This document shows, piece by piece, positions 1 to 11,433 of a stretch of DNA of 64,000 bases. The stretch's first letter is position 1; each line of letters opens with the position of its first letter. The DNA is from Maea johnstoni. Taxonomy: Eukaryota; Annelida; Polychaeta; Spionida; Magelonidae. The stretch covers positions 27,671,381 through 27,735,380 of the forward strand of contig OZ012696.1 of the NCBI GenBank assembly GCA_963942565.1. The letters run 5' to 3'. The position numbers were made by a program, and so were the translations under genes. A model generated the notes under the pieces. It was given only the letters and a program-made list of their open reading frames with translations, had not been told where the DNA came from and made no database searches.

Positions 1-18
1 AGCATCCAGAAGTCTTAC

Positions 19-186
19 CTAGAGAGGACCTGGTTGTAGCCGTACTGGAAGTCCCTGTCCTGCTGCTTGCGTACCGGGTACACTAGCTGGTTCTCATGGA
101 AGTACAAGATCTTCTTCAGTTTTGCTAGGTCTGGTCTCAGCGCTACGAGCTCTGCTAAATTCAGCACTGATGAGGCAAATAATACC
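19..186 (-). CDS. GTDC1: GTDC1 second coding exon
   Basis: Acceptor TTTCAG (AG at 188-187) and donor TAG/GTAAGA (GT at 18-17). It encodes residues 73-127 and two bases of the next codon, beginning [20 protein letters not shown] and ending YGYNQVLS. No stop occurs in this frame. The following exon is off the left edge. Confidence 0.92.
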
Positions 187-3186
187 CTGAAATGATAGAG
201 GAGTAATTAGTATATACATGTGCTCAATAATGATGCAGAAAATGCTCTGAAACAACTGACAGTAGAGGCAGTTATCGAAAACGGAAGATCGGCCAAACAG
301 GCTGGCTGCGGTGAATAGCCCAAAAGTCGTGTTATGCGCATGTTGGCGCACAATTTTCTCTGTAATGTAAATGATACGAGAGCCCTCATTGATCTTTCAC
401 TACATATCCATTCTTTAATTCATCTAAGATTACTAAAAGGTATGTTTTATAATTTATATTACTTACTCACTTATCTGTAAATACAGGGATCTGCTAATCC
501 TAATATCCTAATGTGATCCCACAAGTAGATCCTAAAGTATGAAGCTGCTCGGCAGCCCATCAATAGTTCCTTAACCCAGAAGTCAGTTACAGGGTAACAG
601 CACATCCTAACCGTACAAAGGTCAGCCAGAGTGTTTGAAGGACTCATAACTGCCACACATGTGTGGCGAATAAAGGAATCATATTTATGACTTTGGGTGA
701 GATAAGACCACAGTGTACTTCCAGTCATGGTATAAAATTTTGTATATCCCGCCAGCACAGTACTGCATGTGATTATATGTATATCAGAGAAATACATCCC
801 CTTGATCCGCAACCCAATAGGCACAGCATGCTAGTACCTAGGGTATGTGTGCCTCTGGTTACGCGGTGAAGCCTGGGGAGGTATTGGTCATGTGATTTGT
901 GCAGTAAGCAAGTAGCAGAGAGACTGACTGGCTGGCTGGGTATACAGACTGTCATCCTATCTAGGTCAGATAGGTTGCCGAGGCAGCGAAATTTGATGAC
1001 GCATGCACAGTGCCCACTCCCTGTCTACTGCTCTCAGATGTATATGAACAATGTGTATCTTAAAGGGCAAATGCACCATCATAATGATTTAGGTTCAAAA
1101 TGTGCCTATACGTGTCACCTTTCTAATAAGACCACCCGTAAGTCTGTCCTCCTCAGCACTCCTCAGATATGGCTTATGAAAGTAAGTAAAAAACTAGCCT
1201 GAGTCTGGGCATAGAGGCTGACATTGCAGGCCAATTAAGCACAATTAAGCACAATCAGTGGTATGAAGTGACTGCCAGTGCTGCTTCTGATTGGTTGAGA
1301 GATATCAGTGGCTTGAAATGACTGCCACTGATATCTCTCAACCAATCAGAAGCAGGGCTGGCAGTCATTTCATAAGCACCACTTCTGATAATGGCAGCCT
1401 CTATACCCAGACTCAGGCTAGTTTTTTACTAACTTTCATAAGCCATATCTGAGGAGTGCTGAGGAGGACAGACTTGCGGGTGGTCTTATTTGAAAGGTGA
1501 CACATATAGGCACATTTTGAACCTAAATCATCATGATGGTGCATTTGCCCTTTAACCTTTTTTTTTATTGTATTGATATTAATGTACTAATGACGTCTTT
1601 GACGCTCATATTACAGCTCCTATAGAGGAGGACATTATCAACAGAGAAGAAGGAGAAGTCAAGCCTAGACTAGGTTCCTAGCCCCTAAAAAGTTGACATC
1701 CCCTCGGGGACTTAGCCAGGACCCGTCCTACCTGTCTTTTGGACAGGTAATTTCATAAAAACCTCCTGTTTGGACAGGCAAAAATTTCCATGAAGATTTT
1801 TCAATTTTGAATTTTGAAGTGCAATAACCAAATATTTTCCTAACAAACCATCTTCCAGGACATAGCTGAAGTGTAAATTACCCTTTTAGACACACTAGGA
1901 TATTAATTGTAGCTGGTATAACGATTTGAATTAGATTAGTAGCTAAATCTGGACGGGCAGAAATTTTGAAATAGCTGTTTTGGACAGGCATTTTTGAAAT
2001 CCTGGCTAAGACCCTGCATCCCCTCCTGTGCTTACCAAGCAGTGTGGTCTAGTACCAAGTATGGTAGATAGATGGCACCACCTGATCCTCAGATCTCTAT
2101 AGGTTTAAGGTTACTCAAACTGAATCCTAGTGAGATAAGTGTAAACTAAATTGACCACTGTGGCCACCTAGAATATTTAGTGTTTGGTAACAGAAAAAAC
2201 ATAGCAGAAAAATACATATGACAGCCTAGAAATCTACAGAGGCAGGCAGGATATCAATGATGACCAGATAGGGCAGAGGGCTGCAGCAATAGGTAGTGAT
2301 AACGGTCATATTAATCAACACATATTCAAATACAAAACAGGGTTACAATATATCCAGGGACTTCAGCCAGGACCTGTCCTGCCTGTCTTTTGGACAGACA
2401 GATTCCTGAAAACCTACTTCTTGGACAAGCAAAATTTTCCAAAGAGAATTTTCAATTCTTACTTTTTTGGGGCTAATGATCAAATATTTTTCTTACAAAC
2501 CATCTTCTATGACATAGCTGGTTTGTAAATTGCCTTTTTTGACACAAAAGTCTATAAATTGTAGTTGTTTTAAGGATTTGAAGTAGATTGATAGAGAATT
2601 CAGGACGGGCAGAAATTTGGGAATCGGTGTTTTGGATAGGCATTTTTAAAATCCTGGCTAAGACCCTATTAACACATAATCAATTACCAAATAGGGAACA
2701 ATAAAATCCCCGTTTGCAAACCCATAAATGCTCACAGAGGCCAAAAGCAGCTTCACAATTTTAATGATATTTTGTAGGCAAAAGCTAAGTCCGGATAATG
2801 TTAGATAAAGATATGTCAATCAGAACATTATCTACCACTCCCCTTCAAATAATTTGTAAAATCATTCTCAATTTCTAAGTTATGGTCAAAAGCATCATAG
2901 ATCCAGACGACATTTTCTGGAAGAACTCTTTAAGTATTAATGGGTCAAGGAAATGATGTAGGCCTACTCACCTGTAGCTGGTAGAGGCAGGAATCTGCTC
3001 GGCAAACCACAATGCCGCTGTCCGGGCTCGCCAGTGCCATTTCTTCGCAGGCAAGGTATGCGTGACACAGCCGCTGATGTCAGCCTTGAGGAGGTCCACA
3101 AGCTGCCGGTGGGATCCGCCGTAAAACGCCTCGATCAAGAGGATATGACCTTCATCTTTGAGAGGCTTGCTGGAGCATTCACTCAT
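19..3186 (-). CDS. GTDC1: GTDC1/QTMAN, 5' part of gene (two coding exons, runs off left edge)
   Basis: GTDC1 (QTMAN) is a glycosyltransferase that transfers mannose to the queuosine base of cytosolic tRNA-Asp. Two minus-strand coding exons are visible, 3186-2972 and 186-19, joined in frame across an intron (exon 1 ends with AG, exon 2 supplies the G of an Arg codon). They encode the first about 127 residues: residues 16-28 contain the family signature [13 protein letters not shown], residues 45-55 read [11 protein letters not shown], and exon 2 contains [16 protein letters not shown] and DFQYGYNQ, all recognisable from vertebrate GTDC1. The start is the ATG at 3186-3184, one base inside a TTTCAG acceptor, so an upstream untranslated exon must exist. 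The gene is divergent from PAN2. Most of the enzyme, including its C-terminal glycosyltransferase-4-like half, is outside the window. Confidence 0.93.
440..715. repeat. Interspersed repeat, also at about 20240-20520
   Basis: Both copies contain the order 'cagctaatcctaatat' (variant), 'agcagcccat' (variant), 'cccagaagtcagtta' and 'gcacatcct'. The shared layout over about 270 bases supports a dispersed element of unknown class. A fragment resembling its far end (gatgaccagatagggcagag) lies near 2257. Confidence 0.6.
776..1044. repeat. Interspersed repeat F, copy 1
   Basis: Shares 'atcagagaaatacatcccct', 'gcacagcatgctagtaccta' and 'gcacagtgcccactccctgt' in the same order with 5254-5597. The second copy is about 75 bases longer. 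Confidence 0.65.
1058..1555. mobile_element. 498-bp foldback element (MITE-like)
   Basis: Outer arms (about 1058-1223 and 1389-1555) are inverted copies of each other, from 'aaagggcaaatgcaccatca' inward to 'ctagcctgagtctgggcata'. The loop contains a second inverted pair around 'gagagatatcagtggcttga' and 'ctgccactgatatctctcaa'. No protein is encoded. A non-autonomous DNA transposon is the likely identity. Confidence 0.7.
1706..2015. mobile_element. Family C inverted-repeat element, copy 1
   Basis: Starts 'cttagccagga' and ends 'tcctggctaag', with inner 'tttggacaggta' and 'ttttggacaggcattttt' also arranged inversely. Related copies lie at 2356-2668, 11434-11742 and 26730-27035. About 310 bases, no ORF: a MITE-like element. 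Confidence 0.65.
2356..2668. mobile_element. Family C inverted-repeat element, copy 2
   Basis: Same ends and interior as the copy at 1706-2015, separated from it by about 340 bases. Confidence 0.65.
2717..2947. mobile_element. Family B (TTAACCCATT-type) MITE, decayed ends
   Basis: Starts 'acccataaatgctcacagag' and ends 'attaatgggtcaa'. The interior 'caattttaatgatattttg' matches 32271-32502. Decayed member of the family described at 34820-35049. Confidence 0.6.
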
Positions 3187-3187
3187 C
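2972..3187 (-). CDS. GTDC1: GTDC1 exon with start codon
   Basis: Exon bounded on the minus strand by acceptor TTTCAG at 3193-3188 and donor CAG/GTGAGT (GT at 2971-2970). The ATG is at 3186-3184. It encodes residues 1-71 and two bases of codon 72. The N-terminal 12 or so residues ([12 protein letters not shown]) extend beyond the vertebrate start as I recall it. Confidence 0.92.
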
Positions 3188-3262
3188 CTGAAACATAAAG
3201 AAATTAGATCTGATTTTGTCTTCATATTTGTGGATAAAAAAGTTGTTTCAGTCTGAGACTAG

Positions 3263-3493
3263 GCCTAAAAAGAATAATTATTTGTTTCCTGTAACGGTCT
3301 GAAAAAAATAGGGTAGGTAGGTCGGTAAAAAAGATTTTTTGCATTATTTTTTTTGTCAAAAATGTGTGGTTTATGCATGTTTGACGTTGATTGGGAGTTG
3401 GATGGGCAATAAAAACTTGAGGGTAGGGATTCTTTTGAATAAAAACTTGTTAGGGTAGGGTTACAGGAAACAAACAACTTTTTTTTTAGGCCC
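3263..3493. mobile_element. Family D MITE ('gtttgtttcctgtaac' ends)
   Basis: Left end 'ttatttgtttcctgtaacgg', right end 'gttacaggaaacaaacaact' followed by a run of T and 'aggcc'. Inverted ends and a shared interior with 'gggtaggtaggtcggta' link it to 9939-10181, 25749-25983, 28035-28257 and 38091-38424. Confidence 0.7.
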
Positions 3494-4020
3494 TACCAAA
3501 ACAAGGGGATCACCTGCCAGCAGATCAAGCTGCATCTTCTCCCTAAATCAAACATAGGAATGGGGTTTTAAGTCGCTTTAAACAGCTTAGGTCATATCGT
3601 GATGAGATAGAAACCCGGAACCGGGAAGAACTTCCCTCCTCTTCACGGATAGTTCCGAGGGGACTTTCAGTTGCAGAGGGATCATACTTAGCCTTCCACA
3701 ATGCCACACTTTTATAAAGCGACCACGCCAACCCACTTGTGAGGAACCAGTGGAGACAAAAACTTGCAAACTCACGCTAAGGAGCCAGGCATTGCAACCA
3801 CTAGGCCATGACGGATCCCTTCTTTAATAGATGAAGCTGCACAAACAGGTTTATTGTTTCAGTGATCAGTGAGTGATGTACATGTACCTCTCTGTTGAAG
3901 CTTAACCCTTCTGATGCTGAGGTTTACTTTCGTCCAATGTAAAAGAATGCAACAAAAAATAGGAAAATCACCTTTTAAACCAAGCAAGTCATGTGGATAT
4001 TCAATTCATTGGAAACCTCT

Positions 4021-4962
4021 TACTTCAGTCACTGGTGTACAGCTGTCGCATTGTTGCACCAGCGTGCGACAAAGACCTCAAGACATGTGACAAGACAAAA
4101 TCTTTTAAAAATTTAGCTTAAAAAGGAAATTTCACAGAAGCATGTCTTAATTAGTGTATACGATTTTCACATGCATTTTCAAATACAGATTCTACTCAGA
4201 AAATGTAAGAACTTTGATATAGGGATTAAGATTGGGCAGATGGCCTTGTGATGATTTATAGCGGAGGCCTGAATGTCCATTGGTTGGCAGAGGCCGCTAG
4301 GCCAAAGCCAACCAAAGGAAATTCTGGACGAAGCTATAAATCAACACAAGGCCATCTGCCCAATCTTAATGACTATTATAGCACGCCAGATTTTACAAAG
4401 TTTATTGAGACTCTTCAATGACTTATGATTTAAAGAAGTACCAGTAAGGGGCTTGGCAGCCATCTTGTTTAGTCATCTGCTTGGAGTGAGACGGCGGGGA
4501 TCATGGGGAATTTTTTAGGCATAATTTTTTTTCATCATCCTTTTACTGAGATTTTTATGGGTTCAATGTATGGAGCATATAAAGTGCACAACAAACAAGA
4601 CCTCATTTTAGAAAAATTACATTCATTTATTTACTTTTATTTGATTTTTCTGCCCGAATGTTTCGTTACCAAAGCAACAGGCTTCCCACAGAATCCTGTC
4701 TATGAGGCATTGCACAGAATCCCCGCCTGGGCCTCATTTTACTTGGCATAGTCAAAATATAATGTTGTGACAATGCCACACCCAAGTACTATAATACTAC
4801 ATATTGAGGGATCTGGGCCTTAAATAGTGTTACGATGGCTGATATGGTAGTGACACCTGGTGACAATATTTAAACTGATATAGGTCTCACAGCACCCACT
4901 AAAAAGTGTGTGCTCCTGGACCAATTGTCTGTGCTGCAGGACTTCAAAGTTTGGACACCCCT
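4021..4962. mobile_element. Inserted repeat X, related to 35645-35995
   Basis: Lies inside a family A element. Blocks such as 'acctggtgacaatatt', 'aaatacagatt' and 'ctggaccaattgt' (or close variants) occur in the same order at 35645-35995. It contains the 4228-4367 hairpin. Class unknown. Confidence 0.55.
4228..4367. repeat. 140-bp hairpin (inverted repeat)
   Basis: Arms 4228-4262 and 4333-4367 begin and end with 'aagattgggcagatggcctt' and its reverse complement, with few mismatches. A second inner pair 'ccattggttggc' and 'gccaaccaaagg' is present. Likely a short foldback element nested in repeat X. Confidence 0.75.
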
Positions 4963-5253
4963 GTGAGTACTATCAGAAGAGTACCCATGTGTCACTCAGG
5001 GTTTCAGGCATTTCTGTGGCTATTTGTCATCATTTTATGTTGACCTAATTAGCCACCAGCTCCAGAGGTTTCCGCGCGAGCATTCCGGTGCTCGCTTCCA
5101 ATCCGGTCATCTTGTTGGTACACACCAGATTTGTTCACTGCAAACAATTCTAGAACGTGCCAGAATTGTCAGAACCCTGAATTCTATTAATCTAAGCAGT
5201 AAGTGTACCAGAATTTCCAATTCAGAGATGGAAGTCCATGAAAATTGAAATAA

Positions 5254-5597
5254 TGTATCAGAGAAATACATCCCCTTGATCCGCAATCCCATAGGCACAG
5301 CATGCTAGTACCTAGGGTATGTGCGCCTCGGGTTACACGATGTAGCCTGGGGAAGTAATGGTCACGTGATTTTTTTCAGAAAGAGGCTGAGAGTAGTAGA
5401 CAGGGAGTTGGCAATCCAGAGCCTTATCTCTTTTCGCTGCCTCTATCTAGGTCCGATAGGTTGCCAAGGAGATGGGGTCAGCAGGCAGCCAGACTGGGGT
5501 ACACAGGTTATCTATGACACATGTGTGAGAGGCAGCGAAATTTGATGATGCATGCACAGTGCCCACTCCCTGTCTACTACTCTCAGAATGTATGTAC
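5254..5597. repeat. Interspersed repeat F, copy 2, with inverted ends inside
   Basis: Homologous to 776-1044. Within it, 'ctgagagtagtagacaggga' (5388-5407) is the reverse complement of a block at about 5567-5586, so the right half can fold as a hairpin of about 200 bases. This suggests a nested foldback element. Confidence 0.6.
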
Positions 5598-5689
5598 AAA
5601 GACAAGGCGCAAAAAAACAATAAATAGACATTTAGGGTTTCCTTATATTCTAGGCGAAACTCAATCATTTAAAACTAATCATTCACATT

Positions 5690-5840
5690 TGTCTCCAAAA
5701 TTGAAGTTCGTACCTTATGACACCTGCGACGGAGCCATCACGAGGGAAGTCACCGGACTCGCGCACGTCCGGGCCCACGTGTGGTACGACGAAATGCGCA
5801 TAACATAACAATGGACGTGTTCGTTTCATGAGGGTCGAGT
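5690..5840. promoter_or_regulatory. CpG-richer patch with E-box, possible GTDC1 promoter or 5' UTR exon
   Basis: This patch has many CG dinucleotides and the E-box CACGTG (near 5776) in otherwise AT-rich surroundings. On the minus strand a plausible donor AAG/GTACGA lies near 5715, which could end a GTDC1 untranslated exon. The assignment rests only on base composition, position and one weak splice site. Confidence 0.25.
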
Positions 5841-5879
5841 TGCGTAAATGCGCTCAACTATGGCAAGCCATGTCAGAAT

Positions 5880-6900
5880 TATTCGGTACAATATCATCTA
5901 TTTCAGATTTTTTTTCAGAAAGTGAAATATGGTTCATATAAAATAAAAGAAGTTAAATTTGACAATTTCAGGGAAATAAATGTTTTCTAAATAAAGAAAT
6001 ACCATTCAACAAATATTCTGTTCAGTAAGATTTTTATTTCATTAATAGTTTTTAAGATTGTACATTCATTCAGCAAAATATTTAGTCCAATTATGTTCAG
6101 CTAAAGAATTCATTACAAATCATTCATCAAATTAATTATGTACCTTAATTTCTTTTGTTCAGTTAAAATCACTCAATAAAATAATTAGTCTGACCAGACA
6201 CACACACTTGTGGTTTGGAAGTTCCTGGTCTGACAGTAAAATATTTGTTCAATTTTTTTTTAGTTCAGCAAAATGATCCATCTGCAAGAAATTGTTCAGC
6301 AATAATACATCCAGTTTCTTTCGTGAAAAACCACAACATTTTGGCAGTCGCAGGAAGTTTATTACTATAGCATATCAAGGTATTTCGAAGTTTGATATTC
6401 CAATTTTAATTATATAAATTATTCATATTCACCATTTGATAAACATCGACTCATTGAATAACTGTAAATGGGATATTGAAATACGGCAAAACCATAAGCA
6501 AAACACAAGAATTTTCAAATCTATATACAATGACTGAAGATGACAAAATAAATACTACATTCAAGAAAAATTATACCAAAAAATTAAAATTAAAAATTAA
6601 AGCAATTTCCTTTTTTCACAAATATAGGTGAATAGAAATACGCTTTGCAGCAATAACTTGGCATATTTTATGCTTTTGATTTAGGTACAAAATGATTCTC
6701 TACCTGCAAGGCCGGCCACTGCTGTAACCGTTTAGGTAGGCGTTATTGAGGAATGCAGTGTCAATGTTCTAACTGATTTAGGCACCCATATGATGGCATT
6801 GTTTCAAAAATAGTTGAAGGAAGTGTCTTGTTCACAAGAGGCATTTCTTTCATTCACCGACGTCATTGGACGTGTGTGATTTGCATAGGTAATTAGCAAC
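5880..6900. other. AT-rich intergenic DNA, nothing recognised
   Basis: About 1 kb of AT-rich sequence with recurring 'ttcagcaaaat' and 'ttcattcagc'-like words between 6010 and 6300, perhaps a decayed tandem repeat. No coding or RNA gene seen. Confidence 0.5.
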
Positions 6901-6902
6901 CT

Positions 6903-6928
6903 GGGGGGGGGGGGGGGGGGGGGGGGGG
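6903..6928 (+). repeat. Poly-G run of 26
   Basis: Uninterrupted G tract followed by TGGGG; can form a G-quadruplex. Lies between the two divergent genes. Confidence 0.95.
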
Positions 6929-7539
6929 TGGGGTTGCTGTGGCTATTGAAGCAGATGTGGGTGCATGTACCCCCTTGGTCATCTAAGGTACCCCCAAGCA
7001 CTGCAGATGATAAAGGGGCAACCCCCACCCTAGGAGGCTAAGAAGTGCCCCTTCTTCTATTCCAAGAATGCTCATCATGAGAAATCTTATGCAATGAAAT
7101 AATTGTAGAGATATTGTTTCACTTTCACTAGAGCGGAAGTTGGGATTATTGATAGGCAAAAGAATGAGATGTCATTAATACTGATAATTAGTTTATTGTG
7201 ACCGAAATGATGTCTCAACAAATGCAAAAGACTCTATAAGGGTAAACACGCTAAGGTTTAGTTGGCAGCCTAGCACAGGCAAACTATTTATAGTTTTATG
7301 CATACCCCTCTTAACGTTTTTTTCTACATCCTTTTTTCTGGAATGTACTCCCTGAAAACAAACCCTCACTTACTATACCATAACCACAACGCTTGACTCA
7401 AATAAGAAGTTTAAGAAAACCTATGCTGCACATTTACCAATTGGCTTGATTCAAAATAGGTTGAAACACCGACGACACAGATTTGGTCCACCACCGTCGG
7501 TCTCTCCGCAAAAAACAGATAAATTATCCAACCCGCATT

Positions 7540-7930
7540 GGCACTATTGACAAACCACTCGTGAAAAATAACTTCTTAGTGAGTGGGTGTCGGTGGATTT
7601 TTAAATTGGGCGTGCGCAAATATTATCTCTCTGATTGTTAAAAAAACAGACATTTGACATCATCTTTTAAATCTCAGCAGAGCTTTTAGATGGTTCACTC
7701 GGACTATTTGTAAATGTAGGGCCATAAGAGATCTTTAACATTCCGAACCGAGGTGAATGCGACCCAACTTCTAAGCTGGGCCGATGACGGAATTCGCATT
7801 CTCGGCGTAAAGAAACGAACCAGCCCATACGCAACACTCTTCAAGTACGCGGAGGCGAGAAACGCGGGCGCACAGCAAGCGAAAATAGGAGTGCATGAAA
7901 CGAGGCAATCTGTCAGATCAGGAAAGGTGA
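7540..7930 (+). promoter_or_regulatory. CpG-richer patch, candidate PAN2 promoter and 5' UTR exon
   Basis: CG dinucleotides are frequent in 7740-7925, and a plausible plus-strand donor AAAG/GTGAAT lies at 7926/7927. Because the first coding exon of PAN2 begins with an acceptor, an upstream non-coding exon is required, and this is the best candidate I see. The short ORF here resembles no known protein. Inference only. Confidence 0.3.
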
Positions 7931-7989
7931 ATAATGTTACCTTTTTACTAAATTTGCGCCACCCACATAAAGTATATTCACATCTTCAT

Positions 7990-9940
7990 TTACTTAACTA
8001 GGCGAATCCATTTCCTTAAGCTTATAAATTTGTGATTTTTTAGGTTTTTCATGCTCTTGAAAAATATTGTCTACTCACTGTTTTGTTGATGCCTTGATTT
8101 TGCAGGATCGTTATAACTGATTTTTCCAGGTACCTAGATGTCAAAATAGGGTCAAGTATCTTACTAGGTTACGCTGATCTCAAGATTGCCAAGAAGTAGT
8201 TGAATCTGCGGATTGCTTATTTCTCCTTAACGATGCTTTAGATATGTTTTGTACTATATTCTTTGTCAAATCAATTTTCTTCTATTTTGTCTGAAGTTGA
8301 GAATCTTGCATGCAATCATGGCAAGCATTCACTGACTTACCTAAAATACATTTTTAGTGCATTTACAGATATTTTTCATCGTAACCAGCAAGGAAGTTGT
8401 ATATTATGTTGCGAGCTTTTTATGCAGATGCATTAAAAAATATGGTAGATGCCACATTGTCAACTGTCAAATCTTTGTCCCCATGCTTTGCTAATTGTGA
8501 AGGTTTATAGGGCTCCCAGCAGCTGTGTTGAAAAAACCAAGGCCAAGGGAGGTCTGATGCATCTCACTGATCTGCCGAGGGCTGCGCAGTTACCTGGCGG
8601 GGTCTTAAGGGATTAATTTTTTGACTCAGGTTTTCTTCTTCCCTACTTTTACTTGACAGTTCAGTCTATACAAAATGTATATTGTCTGAAAGGTTTTCTT
8701 GAACGGAATACATTAATCACCACGAAAGTACCTTCCCAGCAAGGTGTAAGATTTTCGGGGTAAAAAAGTAATAAAAAAACAAAACAAAAAAAGATGCATA
8801 GTGCTTTCAAATGCAGCTTTTATCCACAATAATGGACAGGGGACTTTTAAATTTAGAAAATGTGGAGGAAGGATCGAAACAGAGCGAGGGAAAAATATCA
8901 CATTTTTCCAGATTTTTACTATCTCCAATCATTTCTTTCAGAATTTTGTTGAAAATGAGAAAAGGTGCAACAACCATCAGATTTCTCAACTTTTTAACAA
9001 AATCAAAATTGGAATGTTAACCCTTCCTTGCGAATGCTCAGCGTTAAAGCCAGACCAAACATGCTTGTTTAAATTGACCATGTTTTGGTGAAATTTGACT
9101 TGGAGGAAAGGGTCAAAACCCCGGCCTATTTGAATTATTCCTGCTTGTGTGGAAGCCTATGAGGGCTTCTGTAATATTTAGGTTATCTCTTACTCAGCTA
9201 AGTGATGGCCTAGACAGTTACGAGTCACAGTTGATCTAATAATGAGGAATAGGGTGTAGGATAAACCTATGTAAAAATCTCAAAACAACCCTATATTCAC
9301 AAATTTACCCAGTAAGCCACATTAATGGCTAGTATATAGCATGCAGTAAAATACTTTTTGTTTCCTTTGTTAGAAGATTGCCTTAAATTTATGAGAAAAC
9401 GTATCTCCAATAAGGTTTCCATGTTCAGTTCAATTCAATGTGAAGCGCTCGCCCTATTACCTAGAGCCTCTCTTGGATACAAAGCAAGTCTATTCATGCC
9501 ATATATCATTATGTAGCACTAGTAATATTTGGCCTGGCAAGCAAGGGCAAAGCTGGGTGTAAATTAGGGTACACAACCCTATACATTTTTCTGGCCCTCT
9601 AGGTATATATCCACATTGTGTTAGAAAATAATGTTCACATATATTACTATGGCAACATGCGGGGTTAGAATCTCCCAGGGGCCCAGGGGCATATGCCCTT
9701 AGATTTTGCTGTGGGCTCCAAGATTTTTCAGGCTAGGGGCCCTAAATACAGTAAATAGTATGTATGATAACCAGAAATACTTTTTTTGACCACTAATTTT
9801 CATCAAAAGACCATTTCGGGCCCTTAGCCTAAAATCTAAGTGTCAGACACTGACATGCTATATAACCATAAGTAACTATCTTGTGAAAGATCCAAGACTC
9901 CGGACACTGACAGATGATCAACTTGCTAATCAGTCAAGGC
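7990..9940. other. Intergenic or 5' UTR intron, no gene recognised
   Basis: AT-rich DNA. A possible small inverted-repeat element with 'gggccc' blocks sits at about 9670-9850. Short ORFs at 8713-9091 overlap on both strands and match nothing I know. Confidence 0.45.
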
Positions 9941-10181
9941 CTAAAAAAAAAATTGTTTGTTTCCTGTAACCCTACCTACCCTATATTTTTGGCCCTACCC
10001 GAAATCTTTTTATGACATTTTGAATCAAAAACATGGTATTCCGAATGAAAAACATGAACAGCTCAACTGTGAGGCTACCATTTATCACTAAAAAGATTTC
10101 TTAAAATAAAAACATTTTCCTACCTACCTACCCTAATTTTTCCTGGGGTGTTACAGAAAACAAACAATTTTTTTTTTAGGC
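9939..10181. mobile_element. Family D MITE
   Basis: Ends 'ttgtttgtttcctgtaaccc' and 'acagaaaacaaacaattttt', flanked by 'aggcctaaaa' and 'ttttaggcct'. Same family as 3263-3493. Confidence 0.7.
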
Positions 10182-10386
10182 CTAATACATAAACAGGGTT
10201 CAGGCTTTGGTTAACAACTCTAAGTGACCACCAGACTTCAGGTTCTCAAATTGCCATAGCCCAACCCAAGATCTCATAGCCCTAGATCTTCTAAATGCTG
10301 CAGTCCCACTGCAGTCCTTCCCTAAAAATATTTTTGAAGGCATAAGCTATCTTTTCACTGTTCTATAGCACATTGGAATTGAACCC

Positions 10387-10742
10387 AGGGCTCGACGTTA
10401 AGGCTAGCCCCGTAGCCCCAGGCTAGTTATTGAAAGTCAGGGCTAGTAAATTCTACCTGTGAGTAGCCCTCAGGCGCTAGATAGAATTAGAATATCAACA
10501 CTTAAAAAATTATGAAGCCCACCTTTGGCTCTGCATACCTGGATGAGAATTTAACTCAATTTACCACAATACACTGTATTCTTTTCATGTTATCAACAGA
10601 GGCTATAATATCAACAAAGGTCACTCTTTCAAAAGATTTGACATTAATATCAGGGCTAGCAAAAATAGTTCAGGGCTAGTAAAAGTTTCGGTAACTAGCC
10701 CTGCTGGGCTTATAAAGTTTTTCCTTAATGTTGAGCCCTGGA
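10387..10742. mobile_element. Inverted-repeat element with 'gggctc...gagccc' ends
   Basis: Left end 'cagggctcgacgttaaggct', right end 'ccttaatgttgagccctgga', with 'ctagccc' and 'gggctag' words alternating inside. MITE-like, about 355 bases. Confidence 0.65.
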
Positions 10743-11433
10743 ACCGAAGGACAACTGATGTGTCAAATGTTGTTCTTCAACTTATTTTATTATTGATATT
10801 GCTCTGAGCATGATCTTAAAATTTCACTTTTCTTATAGCCAGTCTGGCTACTAAGGCAAGCATTATTATAGCCCAACATAATTTTCTGTAGCCATTGGCT
10901 ATGGGGCTAGTGGCTAGCTGGACCTCTGATCAATGTATTAAGTAATATAGACTTCTAACTAAATATGCATAATATACAATGTATTTGTTTTATAACATGA
11001 TAAACTAAGGCAAGTAAAGGTACTATATACAATTCCTTTAATATAAGACACATAATTAAAAGACTTATTGCCTATTGCCAGAGGAATTGAAACAAAAGCC
11101 CTGTAAGAAATACTAATTGAGGCAATGATTCAAAAGGACAGGTGAATGCCTATGGGATTAATTTTCCTACTAGGCAAGCTGGACAATGCCAACATTTACT
11201 AGCCCCTGGATCATCAAGACATGTTTATAAACCCCACTTCAATCTGGAGTATGCTCAAGATCTGGCAAACATGATTATGACTACTTAAACTGAGTGGTAT
11301 TTGAAAAATAAGTGACTTCAGATGGACTCATAACTAACAGGAACAATGACTTTCAGACAAATATTTTTCTAAGTAGTGCCCTGATATTTTACATGTGCTG
11401 AACCATGGGTATGTTCAAGATATGGTCTTAGCC

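Larger units (their letters stand above)
187..2971 (-). other. GTDC1 intron, filled with repeats
   Basis: About 2.8 kb between the two GTDC1 coding exons. It holds a copy of the 440-715 repeat, a copy of the 776-1044 repeat, a 498-bp foldback element, two copies of the 'cttagccagga' element and one TTAACCCATT-type element. No other exon was found. Confidence 0.7.
3902..5072. mobile_element. Family A MITE split by a 0.9-kb insertion
   Basis: The left half (3902-4020) begins TTAACCCTT and stops at 'ggaaacctct'. The right half resumes at about 4963 with 'gagtactatcagaagagtac' and ends near 'ttagccaccag'. Joined as in intact copies, these are consecutive, so 4021-4962 is inserted DNA. Confidence 0.65.

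Noticed and set aside
7753-8001. 82-codon frame in the CpG-rich patch as a coding exon of PAN2
   Set aside because: It does not resemble PAN2 N-termini, and the frame is unlikely to continue into exon 1, which has its own start; more likely 5' UTR.
8713-9091. Overlapping frames on both strands near 8.7-9.1 kb
   Set aside because: No motif, no splice context and low-complexity stretches; treated as chance.
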